From: an uncultured bacterium | GTDB taxonomy: Bacteria > Spirochaetota > UBA4802 > JAGODF01 | Direction: 5' to 3' | Length of the DNA stretch: 64,000 nucleotides | NCBI GenBank assembly: GCA_937921485.1 | Contig: CAKZSV010000024.1 | Span: forward strand, 1 to 64,000 | In this document: positions 1 to 9,289 of the stretch, one piece after another | How the letters are laid out: the number at the start of each line of letters is the position of its first letter | Position numbering within the stretch: the stretch's first letter is position 1 | Program-made: the position numbers and the translations under genes | Notes under the pieces: generated by a model | Databases searched by the model: none | Told to the model about the DNA's origin: nothing | The model's input: the letters and a program-made list of their open reading frames with translations, nothing else

Positions 1-845
1 TTCCCCGCCTCTTTTCCGTGCGTGGCGGTGTTGCTTTCCATTTCAAGGTATTCTGCATTTTTCATAAGCTGTATCATCCGCTGGAGCGCCTCGGCGCCGT
101 GAAGCGTATCGGTTTTCGCGCCCACGATGAGACATGGCGTGGTGATGCGATGCAGCCTCTCCCATGCTGAATATTTCATGAGCGCAAGCGCGTTTGCTTT
201 CAGCTTGTACGGATCGGCATTATCTAAGGTGCGCTCGTATTTGCGCATCTGCTCGGGCGCGTGTTTCACATCAACCCGGAATGTGCGCAGATACCATTTG
301 ACGATGGGCTTTGCGAGTGCATATAGTGCGGGATGAATCGTCATCACAATGGGCGTAAGCAAGCGCGGAAAGCGGAATTCAGCATTCGGGCCGATGAGTA
401 TGGCGCATTCGGGCTGCGGCTCTCTGGCTTCAATGAGGTACTCGATGATTGCCGATGCGCCAAGGGAGCTTCCTGCAAGCACAAAAGGGTGCTTCGGCGG
501 AATGGCTGCGGCAATGACTTCCCCCAGGTCTTTTCGCAAACGTTCCATGGTGTATTCGACGCGAACGTCCTTCGGAATCTGCGATGTCTTTTTCTCGCGG
601 GTTTCAAAGTACAGCGTGCGCATTTTCGGCGTGACTTCCTGTAAGAAACCCTTCCAACCGTCGATAAGGGAAATCCATCCGGAAACAAACAGCATGATGG
701 GCGCGTTTTTTTTCGCGCCTGGGTCGAAGTCGATGACGCGAAGCTTCACCCCGTCGGAGACTGCGACCAGGAATTCCCGTACGGTGCAGGCGGGCGATGT
801 GTATTCCGAAAAATCCTCTTTTTCATGCGCTTTTTGAATATCCAT
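1..845 (-). CDS. Alpha/beta hydrolase, C-terminus cut by window edge
   Basis: An open frame runs from the ATG at 845 (minus) off the left edge, so about 281 residues are visible. The start follows AAGGAG. The protein has the alpha/beta-hydrolase layout: an early strand and oxyanion region (MLFVSGW, about residue 50), the nucleophile elbow GSSLGAS (GxSxG) near residue 116, and a late LIVGAKTD segment (about 245) that supplies the usual catalytic Asp. The catalytic His would lie beyond the edge or at the visible TATHG. The substrate cannot be told; such enzymes are soluble esterases, lipases or lactonases. It begins 17 bp after the dehydrogenase gene at 863-1906, so the two are probably co-transcribed. 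Confidence 0.75.
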   Translation of the reverse strand, partial: MDIQKAHEKEDFSEYTSPACTVREFLVAVSDGVKLRVIDFDPGAKKNAPIMLFVSGWISLIDGWKGFLQEVTPKMRTLYFETREKKTSQIPKDVRVEYTMERLRKDLGEVIAAAIPPKHPFVLAGSSLGASAIIEYLIEAREPQPECAILIGPNAEFRFPRLLTPIVMTIHPALYALAKPIVKWYLRTFRVDVKHAPEQMRKYERTLDNADPYKLKANALALMKYSAWERLHRITTPCLIVGAKTDTLHGAEALQRMIQLMKNAEYLEMESNTATHGKEAG

Positions 846-862
846 ACGCGCTCCTTCGTTTT

Positions 863-1906
863 TTATAATCGCGCCACAATATCGTCTCCCACTTCGCTGG
901 TTTGTGCGCTGCCTCCCCTGTCGGGCGTTTTCACCGCGCTCTCTTTCAGGTGCGATTGCACCGCCTGGCTGATGCGCACGGCATTTTTTTCATCGCCTAA
1001 AAATTCGAGCATCATCGCCGCGCTCATGATGGCTGCAAGGGGGTTCGCGATTCCTTTACCGGCAATGTCGGGCGCAGAGCCGTGAATGGGTTCGAACATC
1101 GAAGGATAGTTCTTCGCTGGATTGATGTTCGCGCTTGCGGCAAAGCCCATCCCGCCGATGATGACCGCCGCAAGGTCGGTGAGAATATCGCCGAAAAGGT
1201 TGGAACAGACCACCACGTCGAAAATCTCCGGCTGGCGGACGAAATTCATCGCCGCGGCGTCCACCAGCATTGAGGACCATTTGACATCGGGAAAGTCTTT
1301 AGCCACATCTTTCATCACGTCGTCCCACAGCACCATGCTGTAGATGAGCGCATTGGATTTCGTGATGCTGGTGAGGTGCTTGCGCGTGCGTTTGCGGGCC
1401 GCCTCAAAGGCGTAGCGGATGATGCGCTCGGTTCCCATGCGCGTGAAATAGTTCACCTGCATGGCGGCTTCATGGGGCGTGCCCGCGTAGTGCCGCCCGC
1501 CGAGCGGAGTGTATTCGCCTTCGGTGTTTTCGCGGATGACGAGCATATCGATATCGAAGGGCTTTTTATTTTTTAATGGGCAGTCAACGCCTTCGTAGAG
1601 CACCGCGGGGCGGATGTTTACGTATTGGTCAAACCCCCGCCGCATGCCTAAAAGCGGCTGTACGGCCACGTGATCGGGCGCATTGGCCGAATTGCCCAGC
1701 GCTCCGAGCAAAATGGCGTCGAACTCCTTGAGCTGATCGAGATAATCATCGGGAGCGCATTTACCTGTTTTTGCATACAGTGTGGTATTCCACTCGATGA
1801 GCGTGAAGGTGCAATCAGCGCCGGCTGCTTCGAGAACTTTGCGCGCTTCGGCGACCACCTCGGGGCCGATGCCGTCCCCGGGATACAGAGCAATCTTGTA
1901 GGGCAT
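863..1906 (-). CDS. NAD-dependent beta-decarboxylating dehydrogenase (tartrate/D-malate or isopropylmalate type)
   Basis: A 347-residue member of the isocitrate/isopropylmalate dehydrogenase superfamily. The nucleotide-binding start YPGDGIGPEV is at residues 8-17. The NTEGEY motif is followed by GGRHYAGTPHEA, which I associate with the tartrate/D-malate dehydrogenase branch rather than classic LeuB. SNLFGDILTDL gives the catalytic Asp/metal ligands, and EPIHGSAPDIAGKGIANP is the cofactor loop. Expected reaction: oxidation and decarboxylation of a 2-hydroxy diacid with NAD+ and Mn2+/Mg2+. An upstream in-frame extension to 2002 exists, but the Met at 1906 opens the conserved fold. LeuB activity cannot be excluded; no leuA, leuC or leuD is adjacent, although ilv genes lie 50 kb away. 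Confidence 0.85.
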   Translation of the reverse strand: MPYKIALYPGDGIGPEVVAEARKVLEAAGADCTFTLIEWNTTLYAKTGKCAPDDYLDQLKEFDAILLGALGNSANAPDHVAVQPLLGMRRGFDQYVNIRPAVLYEGVDCPLKNKKPFDIDMLVIRENTEGEYTPLGGRHYAGTPHEAAMQVNYFTRMGTERIIRYAFEAARKRTRKHLTSITKSNALIYSMVLWDDVMKDVAKDFPDVKWSSMLVDAAAMNFVRQPEIFDVVVCSNLFGDILTDLAAVIIGGMGFAASANINPAKNYPSMFEPIHGSAPDIAGKGIANPLAAIMSAAMMLEFLGDEKNAVRISQAVQSHLKESAVKTPDRGGSAQTSEVGDDIVARL

Positions 1907-2112
1907 AAAAAACCTCGATTTTATAATTAAAGCATTGAAATTTCGCGGGCGGAACATAGCTGCGGTCGTATGGCCCGGAATGGCGATTCTCACCCGGGGC
2001 ATGAAAAAAAATCAAGGAAAAAACGGTATGAGAAATTGTGATTGATTATTTTACGAGATGTTTGATAGCATACAAACGGCTGTGTGATATTGCGTAGAAA
2101 GGTGCAATTGCA

Positions 2113-2883
2113 ATGCGAACATTTTCTGTGCTGTGTGCCGTTGTGAGTACCGTGATTGTCCTTGGAGGATGCCGTACTCTTTCCATTTCGGAATGCCACG
2201 AACTCAATGAAAAGCTTAACGCGGAAAACAGGCTTTTGAACAAGAAGAACGTGATGATAACCCGGCAGAACAGCATCTATGCCGGGGAAAACATTACACT
2301 CAAAAAAAATCTGGATCAAAAAAACGCTCAGTATCAGAAGCTGCGCGAGGATGCGGAATCGCTCGAACGCAAACTCCGCGGCGATATTGCGCTTCTTGAG
2401 GAAAAGAACCGAAATCTTCAGGAAAAAACGCGGATTTTAGAGGCTGAAGCGGGTGAAAAAATAAAAGAGCTTACGGAACTGAACAAAGAGCTCGAAAAAA
2501 AATTGGGCGATGAAATAGCAAAGCTGCACGAAGCGCTCAAGAAACAATCCGAAGCTGCAAGCCGCGAGAAAGAAGCGCTCACGATGCAGATGGCACAAAA
2601 TGAATTTCGATTTTCAAAGCAGATTGAGGAACAGAAAAAGCTTGTGGCTGAAAAGGAAGCGGAGGTCGCGGAACTCAAGACAAAAAACGCCGAGCTGGCA
2701 ATTAAGATGGCTGAACTGGCGAAAAATCGGGAAGAGGCGCAATCGGCGATGAGGCGGCTTGAGGATGAATTGCGCGCGGTGAAAGAAAAATCGCAAAAGG
2801 ATGAACCGCCACTACCAACCGGCGGCACCAAAGAATTACCGTCCGATATGCAGAAAAAAACCGCTGAAGAGAAAAAACAATGA
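2113..2883 (+). CDS. Coiled-coil lipoprotein
   Basis: 256 residues. The N-terminus is a lipoprotein signal with lipobox VLGGC, so the mature protein starts at Cys20 and is membrane-anchored. Almost all of the rest is Lys/Glu/Leu-rich heptad sequence with no recognisable domain, implying a long helical coiled coil in the periplasm. The tail is Pro/Lys-rich. Its stop overlaps the next start (ATGA at 2880-2883), making it the first gene of a four-gene envelope/signalling operon (2113-8619). No enzymatic role is evident; a tether or scaffold is a guess. Confidence 0.8.
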   Translation: MRTFSVLCAVVSTVIVLGGCRTLSISECHELNEKLNAENRLLNKKNVMITRQNSIYAGENITLKKNLDQKNAQYQKLREDAESLERKLRGDIALLEEKNRNLQEKTRILEAEAGEKIKELTELNKELEKKLGDEIAKLHEALKKQSEAASREKEALTMQMAQNEFRFSKQIEEQKKLVAEKEAEVAELKTKNAELAIKMAELAKNREEAQSAMRRLEDELRAVKEKSQKDEPPLPTGGTKELPSDMQKKTAEEKKQ

Positions 2884-5054
2884 AGGTTTGTATCGCATAT
2901 ATGCGAAGAATCGCGCTTATTTATTTTGCATATACGCTGATGTTCATATCGAGCACGGGCAACCTTCAATCTCAAACCTTGAATCTCGTTATCACTTCCA
3001 ATATCGAAGGAAGAACTTCCGCACGCGCTGACGAGGCGAACGATTTTCTTTTAAACCTCGGCTCTTCCCTCGCGTCCGATATGGAGCGCGGCACGGTTGA
3101 TCTCTATCTGGATCTCGGCAACGGATTTTATCCGGGTGCGCTCTCGCGCTTCAGCATGGGCGCTGTTATGATGGATTTTTTCGATTTCTTCGATTGTTCG
3201 GCGACACTTGTCTCAAGCAAGGATTTGCGCATTGGCATCAACAACCTCGAGTTTCTTCAATCAGGTAAAAAGACGAAATTGCTTTCTGGAAACATCGCGA
3301 AAAAAGGCGCGCCGGTTTTCGAGCATTACTTTGTTTTTGAAAAGGCCGGAAAGAAAATCGGTTTTGTGGGATTGTCCTCAAGCAGCATCATGGTGGATGT
3401 TGCCGAAAAAGATGTCCTTGGCGTAACCATTGCGGGAGCGGAAGAGGTGCTGGCGAAATCGGTTTCGGCTATGAAGGGTGCAGGGGTTGATTATATTGTC
3501 CTTCTTTCCGGTATGAGCAATAAAGAAAATATCAGCATACTGAAAAAATTCAGTGACATACATCTCATCATCGCCGGCGGCGACAACGCCGGAAACATCT
3601 CCGGCGGGAAGGCGCGTCGAATCGATCTTGAGGGCGACCGGTCCATTTTGTTTCTCGCGGATAAACATTCATATTATTCGCTCGATCTGAATTTCGATAA
3701 AAAGCCCATCGTTCGGGATTTCCGCCGCCGCGGCATATCCGAAAAAAAGACGGCATCGCGAAAATTTAAGGAGTTTTCCGAACGACTTGCGCTCTGGAAG
3801 AAGGAATACATCAGAGAGGGCGACGCGGTTATCGCCGTGGCGGACAAAAAAGGCGTGCTGGTGGATGATGAAAGAATCGGAAACCTTCTGCGGCATAAGT
3901 ACAATTGCGAAACGGCAATTATCGCCAGAGGTTCCATGAAAGGAGTGATTTTATCAGGGGACGTGAGAAAAAACGATCTGGTTGATCTTGCAAATGATGA
4001 ATTCCCCCTTTTTCAGTATTATCTTACAGGAGAAAAGCTCTCAAAATTACTCACATTGACGAATGTACATTTCTCAGGCATTTCCGCGGGCAAAATTCAA
4101 GGGTACTCCATCGCAAACGATCGTTCGTATCGCATTGTTTCTACGCAAACGTTGTATGACCATGTAAAGAGAACGCTCAAAGAACCACTCCCCTATAAAA
4201 ACCTGTGGATGGATATCACCGAAGTTGTGGAGAGCGACCTGAGGGGCGAAAAGGCGCTTCTTTTCAATGAATACGGCTATCTGGAGCGGCGATTCCGCGC
4301 GACTGTTGATATCAAGCTTTCGAATTTCTTCGACCTTCTGGATCTTGCTTCCGATGCGGGATTTTCGGCGCCCGGTGGCCCGACTGCATCTTACCGCCAG
4401 TGGGGTTTGGAAAATGATATTGCCATAGTAGTGTATAATCGCTATCATCGCTTTCTTATCAATCCATACCTGAACTACATTGAGATGCGTAAGGAAAAAA
4501 TTAATTCTACCACGGGCGAGACAACCACGGAAAAGCTTTTAATTAAAAATCTTTTAAGAGGCATTTTCGAATACAAGCTCAATTATTTCACCTATGTCAA
4601 TCCGTATCATAAATCACAGCTGGACACGGTGGTGAAGCGCGACGATAAAGGTGATCGCCCTGCGTTTGTGCGCGAGGTCGCGGGTGCGAGTTTCACCTAC
4701 GGCACTCTGGAAGGAAGGCTCGGGGCGGGTTTTGAGCGTAACATCAATGATCCCAAAGAGGAGCCTGTCTGGGGTCTTGAGACTTACCTTTTCTGGAAGT
4801 ACGGTTTTTTGCAGTATTTCGCGTATTCGATAAAGTATGACAGCTTCATAGCAAAATCTGAGAAAGAGGACAGAGAAGGCGGCTATATCCGCAGTGAACT
4901 CACGAACGCCCTGGAATACCGCCTGAGCGCGCTTATCGGAATTTCTTTAAAGCACCGATGGTATTATTACAGGGCAGAAGCCGATGAGAAATCATACAGC
5001 TATAAACAGTATCTTGTGTCGCTCGATGTGAAGACCGATTTCAAGGTGTTTTAA
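2880..5054 (+). CDS. 5'-nucleotidase-like protein lacking metal ligands, with C-terminal beta-rich (barrel-like) region
   Basis: 724 residues. An N-terminal signal segment (about 1-33) is followed by a UshA/5'-nucleotidase-like calcineurin fold. The metal sites are replaced: NDxHG appears as SNIEG, the GD motif as LGN, and the terminal GGHxH as AGGDNAGN. Residues about 310-440 match the 5'-nucleotidase C-terminal domain (FPLFQYYLTGEKLSKLL). From about 480 to the end the sequence alternates aromatic/hydrophobic and polar residues and finishes in Phe (KTDFKVF), as outer-membrane barrels do. I therefore read it as a catalytically dead nucleotidase domain displayed on or next to an outer-membrane barrel. 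It overlaps the lipoprotein upstream; the TPR gene follows 39 bp later. Confidence 0.7.
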   Translation: MKVCIAYMRRIALIYFAYTLMFISSTGNLQSQTLNLVITSNIEGRTSARADEANDFLLNLGSSLASDMERGTVDLYLDLGNGFYPGALSRFSMGAVMMDFFDFFDCSATLVSSKDLRIGINNLEFLQSGKKTKLLSGNIAKKGAPVFEHYFVFEKAGKKIGFVGLSSSSIMVDVAEKDVLGVTIAGAEEVLAKSVSAMKGAGVDYIVLLSGMSNKENISILKKFSDIHLIIAGGDNAGNISGGKARRIDLEGDRSILFLADKHSYYSLDLNFDKKPIVRDFRRRGISEKKTASRKFKEFSERLALWKKEYIREGDAVIAVADKKGVLVDDERIGNLLRHKYNCETAIIARGSMKGVILSGDVRKNDLVDLANDEFPLFQYYLTGEKLSKLLTLTNVHFSGISAGKIQGYSIANDRSYRIVSTQTLYDHVKRTLKEPLPYKNLWMDITEVVESDLRGEKALLFNEYGYLERRFRATVDIKLSNFFDLLDLASDAGFSAPGGPTASYRQWGLENDIAIVVYNRYHRFLINPYLNYIEMRKEKINSTTGETTTEKLLIKNLLRGIFEYKLNYFTYVNPYHKSQLDTVVKRDDKGDRPAFVREVAGASFTYGTLEGRLGAGFERNINDPKEEPVWGLETYLFWKYGFLQYFAYSIKYDSFIAKSEKEDREGGYIRSELTNALEYRLSALIGISLKHRWYYYRAEADEKSYSYKQYLVSLDVKTDFKVF

Positions 5055-5093
5055 TGGTAACAGGACGTTGAATCCAATGTCTCAATAAATATT

Positions 5094-7055
5094 ATGCGAT
5101 GCGGATTCAGGACATCCATTGCCGTGCTGCTTGCGATTGCGGTGTCGCAGGTGGTGACGGTTGATCTTTTTTCCCAGAGCTCGCAGGAACTGGACCGGCT
5201 TGCGGAGGAATACTACGCAAAGCGCGATTTCACGCGAGCCATAGAGACCTGGATGATCATTTTAGAGCAGGAACCGAACAACGAGAAAATTCAGAAGAAG
5301 ATTGAGCGTGTTTATGATGAGAAATACCGGCGGGATGTCGCTTTTATGAAAGCGAAGATTTATTCAAAAGAAGCAAAAAAAAAGCTGCTGGTAAATCTTG
5401 AAGAAAAGAATATCGATGAAGCGTTCAGGGTCTTTCAGGAAGGGAAAAAGAAAGCCGAGGAAGCTCTCTCGAAATTTGTGATCGCATATCGGATTGACCC
5501 TCTGGATCCGGAAATGCAGGTGATGAAAGAGGAGATGCGCGAGCTCGACCGCGACATAAAGGCGGCTGAAACAAAAATAGAGTTGGATAGAAAAAAGAGA
5601 GAGAAATATCTTGCCTTGCTTGCCTGCGGCAGGGAGAACATGAAAGCGGAGCTTTTTAAAGAATCGCTCGAATGCTGGGATAAGCTTTTAGATATCATCC
5701 CCGACGACAGGGAAGGGCTTGAGGGAAAGCGGAAAGCTGAACTTGCAATCACCAACAGGCTGAGATTTGAAAAAGTTCAAAACCTGCTTGGGCAGGGGAA
5801 GATACTGCTTGATGAGAAGAAATATTTCGATGCCCGACAGGTGTACAAGGAAGTGTTGGGACTTGATCCAAGAAATGGAGAGGCGAAGGATAAAATTTCC
5901 GAAATAGACCAGAAGCTCGAAGAAGCCCGATATGCGGAGCAGAAAAGGCTTCAGGCGGAGGGTTTCTATTCCTCAGGAATCAATTATCTTAAGGAATATA
6001 AATTCGATAACGCGGAGGAAGAATTCAGAAATGTGCTCGATCTGATGAAAGACTATAAAGATACGAGAAAGCGTCTTGCGGACATTCCATTCCTCAGAAA
6101 AGAATATCTGAACAGGCTGCAGCGCGAAAAAATCCAGAAGATCGAACGGGGAATTGACGCCGGCATGGTGGCGTATGCCGAGGGGCGCTACGACATCGCG
6201 ATTTCGAAATTTGAGGAAGTGCTCGAGCTTGATCCGAAAAACGATCTGGCGAAAAAACAGCTTTCGCTTGCAAAAGACGCGAAAGGTATTGAAGAAGAAG
6301 AAAAAGTTGATGCGAATTCTCCTTATTACGGTCTGGTGAATGTGCTCATTGCTTCAGGAAAGCAGCTTTACGATGCAGGCAATTTCATGGAATCGAGAAA
6401 AAAATGGGAGAAGATCCTGCAGCTTTTCCCGAAAAATAAAACAGCGACGACCTACATGCTGAAATGCCTGAAAGAAAATCCTGATGAGTTTGAGCGCTTT
6501 TCGAAATCGATTATCGAGGAGGGGAAAGAGCTTTTAAAAACGAAGAATTTCATTCGTGCGAAAAGCAAATTTGAGCTTGTGAAATCGATCTATCCGAATT
6601 ATCCAGGAATCGATAATCTTCTTCGAACGGCAGGCGTCGGCGATGTTGGCCGCCCTATAGAGAAAGGCGCAACCCAGGAAGAACTCACCGCGAAATACAA
6701 TCTCGGGCTGGCGTACTATAAGAAGGGAGGAGAGGGCAATATTAAAAAAGCGCTTGAGGAATTCCGCTGGGTGTATGCGCGGGACCCTGCGAATGTGAAT
6801 GCTCTGGTGAATATCAATAAGATCGAATCGATCCTCCGCGTAAGCCGGGAAGAAGGCGCAGCGGTCGCGAAAGTGGCGCTTTCCGATGAGCAAAAGAGTC
6901 TGGTGCGGCAGTACTACTATAAGGGCATAAGCTATTATGCAAATAATGAATTTGACAAAGCCATACAGGAGTGGAGAAAGGTTCTGGCGATTGACAGAAA
7001 TCATGAAAACGCGCGGAATAATATTAAGAAATGTCTGGTGCTTTTAAGGAAATAA
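5094..7055 (+). CDS. Exported tetratricopeptide-repeat protein
   Basis: 653 residues with an N-terminal signal-like helix ending near residue 28. The remainder is TPR and TPR-like repeats, for example AEEYYAKRDFTRAIETW, GMVAYAEGRYDIAISKFEEV and KGISYYANNEFDKAIQEWRK, with coiled-coil linkers around residues 80-190. The protein is probably a periplasmic scaffold. It sits between the nucleotidase-like protein and the PP2C phosphatase; only 1 bp separates it from the latter, so the products probably act in one envelope-sensing pathway. No catalytic motif is seen. Confidence 0.85.
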   Translation: MRCGFRTSIAVLLAIAVSQVVTVDLFSQSSQELDRLAEEYYAKRDFTRAIETWMIILEQEPNNEKIQKKIERVYDEKYRRDVAFMKAKIYSKEAKKKLLVNLEEKNIDEAFRVFQEGKKKAEEALSKFVIAYRIDPLDPEMQVMKEEMRELDRDIKAAETKIELDRKKREKYLALLACGRENMKAELFKESLECWDKLLDIIPDDREGLEGKRKAELAITNRLRFEKVQNLLGQGKILLDEKKYFDARQVYKEVLGLDPRNGEAKDKISEIDQKLEEARYAEQKRLQAEGFYSSGINYLKEYKFDNAEEEFRNVLDLMKDYKDTRKRLADIPFLRKEYLNRLQREKIQKIERGIDAGMVAYAEGRYDIAISKFEEVLELDPKNDLAKKQLSLAKDAKGIEEEEKVDANSPYYGLVNVLIASGKQLYDAGNFMESRKKWEKILQLFPKNKTATTYMLKCLKENPDEFERFSKSIIEEGKELLKTKNFIRAKSKFELVKSIYPNYPGIDNLLRTAGVGDVGRPIEKGATQEELTAKYNLGLAYYKKGGEGNIKKALEEFRWVYARDPANVNALVNINKIESILRVSREEGAAVAKVALSDEQKSLVRQYYYKGISYYANNEFDKAIQEWRKVLAIDRNHENARNNIKKCLVLLRK

Positions 7056-7056
7056 C

Positions 7057-8619
7057 ATGACACCAGAAAACACCACTCACAAGAAAGAAAGCGCAAAGCC
7101 TGCTGCGGCGAGGCGTGTGAAATTCAGTATCCGCTTAAAATTCGCGTTGTCGATTCTTTCTCTGGTTGCGCTCATCATTGTGACGATGGCGGTGTACATC
7201 CGTAAAGAATCGAGCGATATGCTGAAAGAGGAAATCATCAACTTCGCCAGACGCGAGACGGAGCACCTTTCACTCATTGCGCAGGAGTCGCTGCGCAGTC
7301 GGGACGATCTTGCGCTTCTCACGTCGATTGCAAGCCTGAAAAGCATCTCAATGATTGAGTATGCGCAAATAGTGGACGACAAGCTCATCGTCCGCCTTGC
7401 GCTTTCCGAAAAGGACAATGGTGAGGACCTGAGCAAAACGAAAGATGAGGAATTGCAAAAAATCATTCAGATGAAAGAGAAAAATAAAATATTCGATCGC
7501 AAACATGCGGATCAAAAATCAGGGGGGACCATCTATGAGTTCTCCGCGCACATCTTCAATCCGCTCAACGATTCGTGGGCAGGTTTTGTGCGGCTCGGTT
7601 TTTCCGATAAAATCATCCGCGAAAAAGTGATGCGCATGACCATTATCATTGCCATCATCGCGCTTATCTTTCTGGGCGTGGCGGTGGTGGGTGCGGTGCT
7701 CATGTCCGGCGTCATCATCAAGCCGATCAAGAAACTCACGGAAGGCGCCGCGGTGATCGGTACCGGCAATCTGGATTACCGCATCGAGCTTCCCGTTTCC
7801 GATGAACTTGGCCTTCTTGCGGATGAATTCAACACCATGACGCTGCAGCTTAAAAAAAGCAAGGAAATGGAAATTGAGAAAAAGCTTCAGGATGAGCAGA
7901 TTGCGGTAGCGAAAGAAATTCAGGAAGGATTAAACCCCATGGGGTTTTATAACAAGCGCGGTGTGGAAATTAAAGGCTTCACGCGGGCCGCGAAAGGCGT
8001 GGGGGGCGATTATTTCGATTATATCGACATCAATGATGACATGGTGGGGGCGCTCATCAGCGACGTGTCGGGGAAAGGCATTCCTGCTTCGCTGGTGATG
8101 GTGATGATTCGCACGGTATTCACCACCTACATCAAGGGACACTCTGTCAACTGTGCGGGCGTGGTGCGCGCCATCAACGAAAGCCTGAGCGCGGATTTTG
8201 CGATCGATAAATTCGCCACGCTCTTTTTCATGATCTACGATCGCCGTACAGCCGAGCTTTCTTTTTCCAACGCGGGCCACGGGCCGCTTCGCTGCTATCG
8301 TTCGAGCAAGAGCACCTTCACCGTGAGCAAACTCGACGGTGTGCCCATCGGCATCATGGAGGATGTTGAATACAAGCAGGGGAAAGTGAAACTCGAAGTC
8401 GGCGATTTTGTTATTCTCAATACCGACGGTGTGACGGAGATGCGCAATGAAGCCAAAGAGGAGTATGGATACGCGCGGCTTCAGAAGCTTTTATTAGGAA
8501 ATCACGATCTCAACGCGAAAGAGATGGTGGAACTCATCGTGGACGATGTGGACCGCTTCCGGGGGAATGCCGCGCCTCACGATGATATGACGATTCTGGT
8601 GTTGAAACGGACGGCGTAG
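7057..8619 (+). CDS. Membrane HAMP-PP2C serine phosphatase (RsbU/SpoIIE type)
   Basis: 520 residues. TM1 is at about 27-47, an extracytoplasmic sensor of about 140 residues follows, TM2 is at about 189-212, and then a HAMP domain (about 213-265, PIKKLTEGAAVIGTGNLDYR). The C-terminal SpoIIE-type PP2C domain (about 290-520) keeps the metal Asp motifs GGDYFDY, ISDVSGKG, NAGH, NTDGVTE and HDDMT. Such phosphatases dephosphorylate an STAS anti-anti-sigma protein and so release a sigma factor or other target. No STAS protein is present in the window. A possible RsbW-like kinase domain is encoded at 36088-37035. It is the last gene of the operon starting at 2113. Confidence 0.9.
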   Translation: MTPENTTHKKESAKPAAARRVKFSIRLKFALSILSLVALIIVTMAVYIRKESSDMLKEEIINFARRETEHLSLIAQESLRSRDDLALLTSIASLKSISMIEYAQIVDDKLIVRLALSEKDNGEDLSKTKDEELQKIIQMKEKNKIFDRKHADQKSGGTIYEFSAHIFNPLNDSWAGFVRLGFSDKIIREKVMRMTIIIAIIALIFLGVAVVGAVLMSGVIIKPIKKLTEGAAVIGTGNLDYRIELPVSDELGLLADEFNTMTLQLKKSKEMEIEKKLQDEQIAVAKEIQEGLNPMGFYNKRGVEIKGFTRAAKGVGGDYFDYIDINDDMVGALISDVSGKGIPASLVMVMIRTVFTTYIKGHSVNCAGVVRAINESLSADFAIDKFATLFFMIYDRRTAELSFSNAGHGPLRCYRSSKSTFTVSKLDGVPIGIMEDVEYKQGKVKLEVGDFVILNTDGVTEMRNEAKEEYGYARLQKLLLGNHDLNAKEMVELIVDDVDRFRGNAAPHDDMTILVLKRTA

Positions 8620-8649
8620 AAGTAAAGCAACAGGAAAAATATACCAATT

Positions 8650-8961
8650 ATGCGTAAAACCATTTCCATCAACCGCGTCAGCATAAGGCTTGAAAAGGAA
8701 CGGTGGATTCATATTGTAGAAGCACATAATGATGTGGCTGGAATGATGGATGATGTTCTTGCGGCCGTAAGCGAACCGGACAGAGTGCTTGAAGGATGGG
8801 AAGGAGAACTTCTTGCGGTGCGCATGATTGATGCAGTGAAGGCAATTGTGGTTGTGTACAGGGAAAATAACGATAAGGATGGATTCATCATTACGGCCTA
8901 TATCACAAAAAGGCTATCCTGGCTTGATAGGAGGAAAACAGTATGGCTAAAGCATCGATAA
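8650..8961 (+). CDS. Small PBECR-like (BECR-fold) protein, possible toxin
   Basis: 103 residues. The pattern W-x-HIVEAH...VLEGWEGELLAVR...VVVYRENN...GFIITAYITKR resembles small phage/chromosomal proteins of the BECR (barnase-EndoU-colicin E5-RelE) group, in which His, Arg and Thr residues form a nuclease site. The following DUF2283 gene overlaps it by 19 bp, an arrangement typical of toxin-antitoxin modules. A nuclease toxin is therefore a reasonable inference, but nothing in the sequence proves activity. Confidence 0.6.
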   Translation: MRKTISINRVSIRLEKERWIHIVEAHNDVAGMMDDVLAAVSEPDRVLEGWEGELLAVRMIDAVKAIVVVYRENNDKDGFIITAYITKRLSWLDRRKTVWLKHR

Positions 8962-9188
8962 TTCATAGGGAAATAATGAATATCCTGCCGCATTTAAACA
9001 AAATCGGCTCGCATAGGATCACCTTCGATTTTGACAAAAATGCAGATGTGATGTACATAAGCCTGGAAAAACCTCAAAATGCTACGGATACCGAAACCGC
9101 GGAAGATGGAACGCTATACCGGTATAGGGGAAACAGGTTGGTAGGTATTACCATATTGAATTACAGCAAAAAAACGAAGAGGGCGTAA
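8943..9188 (+). CDS. DUF2283 small protein, possible antitoxin
   Basis: 81 residues with a strong AGGAGG ribosome site inside the upstream gene. The core FDFDKNADVMYISLEK...GTLYRYRGNRLVGITILNYSK matches the DUF2283 family, small beta-rich proteins often coded beside small BECR- or DUF4258-type proteins. It overlaps the preceding gene, so translation is coupled. An antitoxin function is inferred only from the pairing. Confidence 0.65.
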   Translation: MAKASIIHREIMNILPHLNKIGSHRITFDFDKNADVMYISLEKPQNATDTETAEDGTLYRYRGNRLVGITILNYSKKTKRA

Positions 9189-9273
9189 ACTTTGCTGTCA
9201 GCAATAATCTCCAGGCCGTTATGGGAAGCGTTGCGGGTGATGCCATATCCCTGTCAGTCTATTGCTGTGTCCA

Positions 9274-9289
9274 AAAGGTGCCCATAATT
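9274..9289 (+). repeat. Solitary end of the ~120-bp repeat element
   Basis: Sixteen bases (aaaggtgcccataatt) are identical to the right end of the full element at 15583-15598 and nearly so in the copies near 39735 and 60100. The rest of the element is not recognisable here. It lies in the 234-bp gene-free stretch 9189-9422, in which I see nothing else. Confidence 0.6.
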
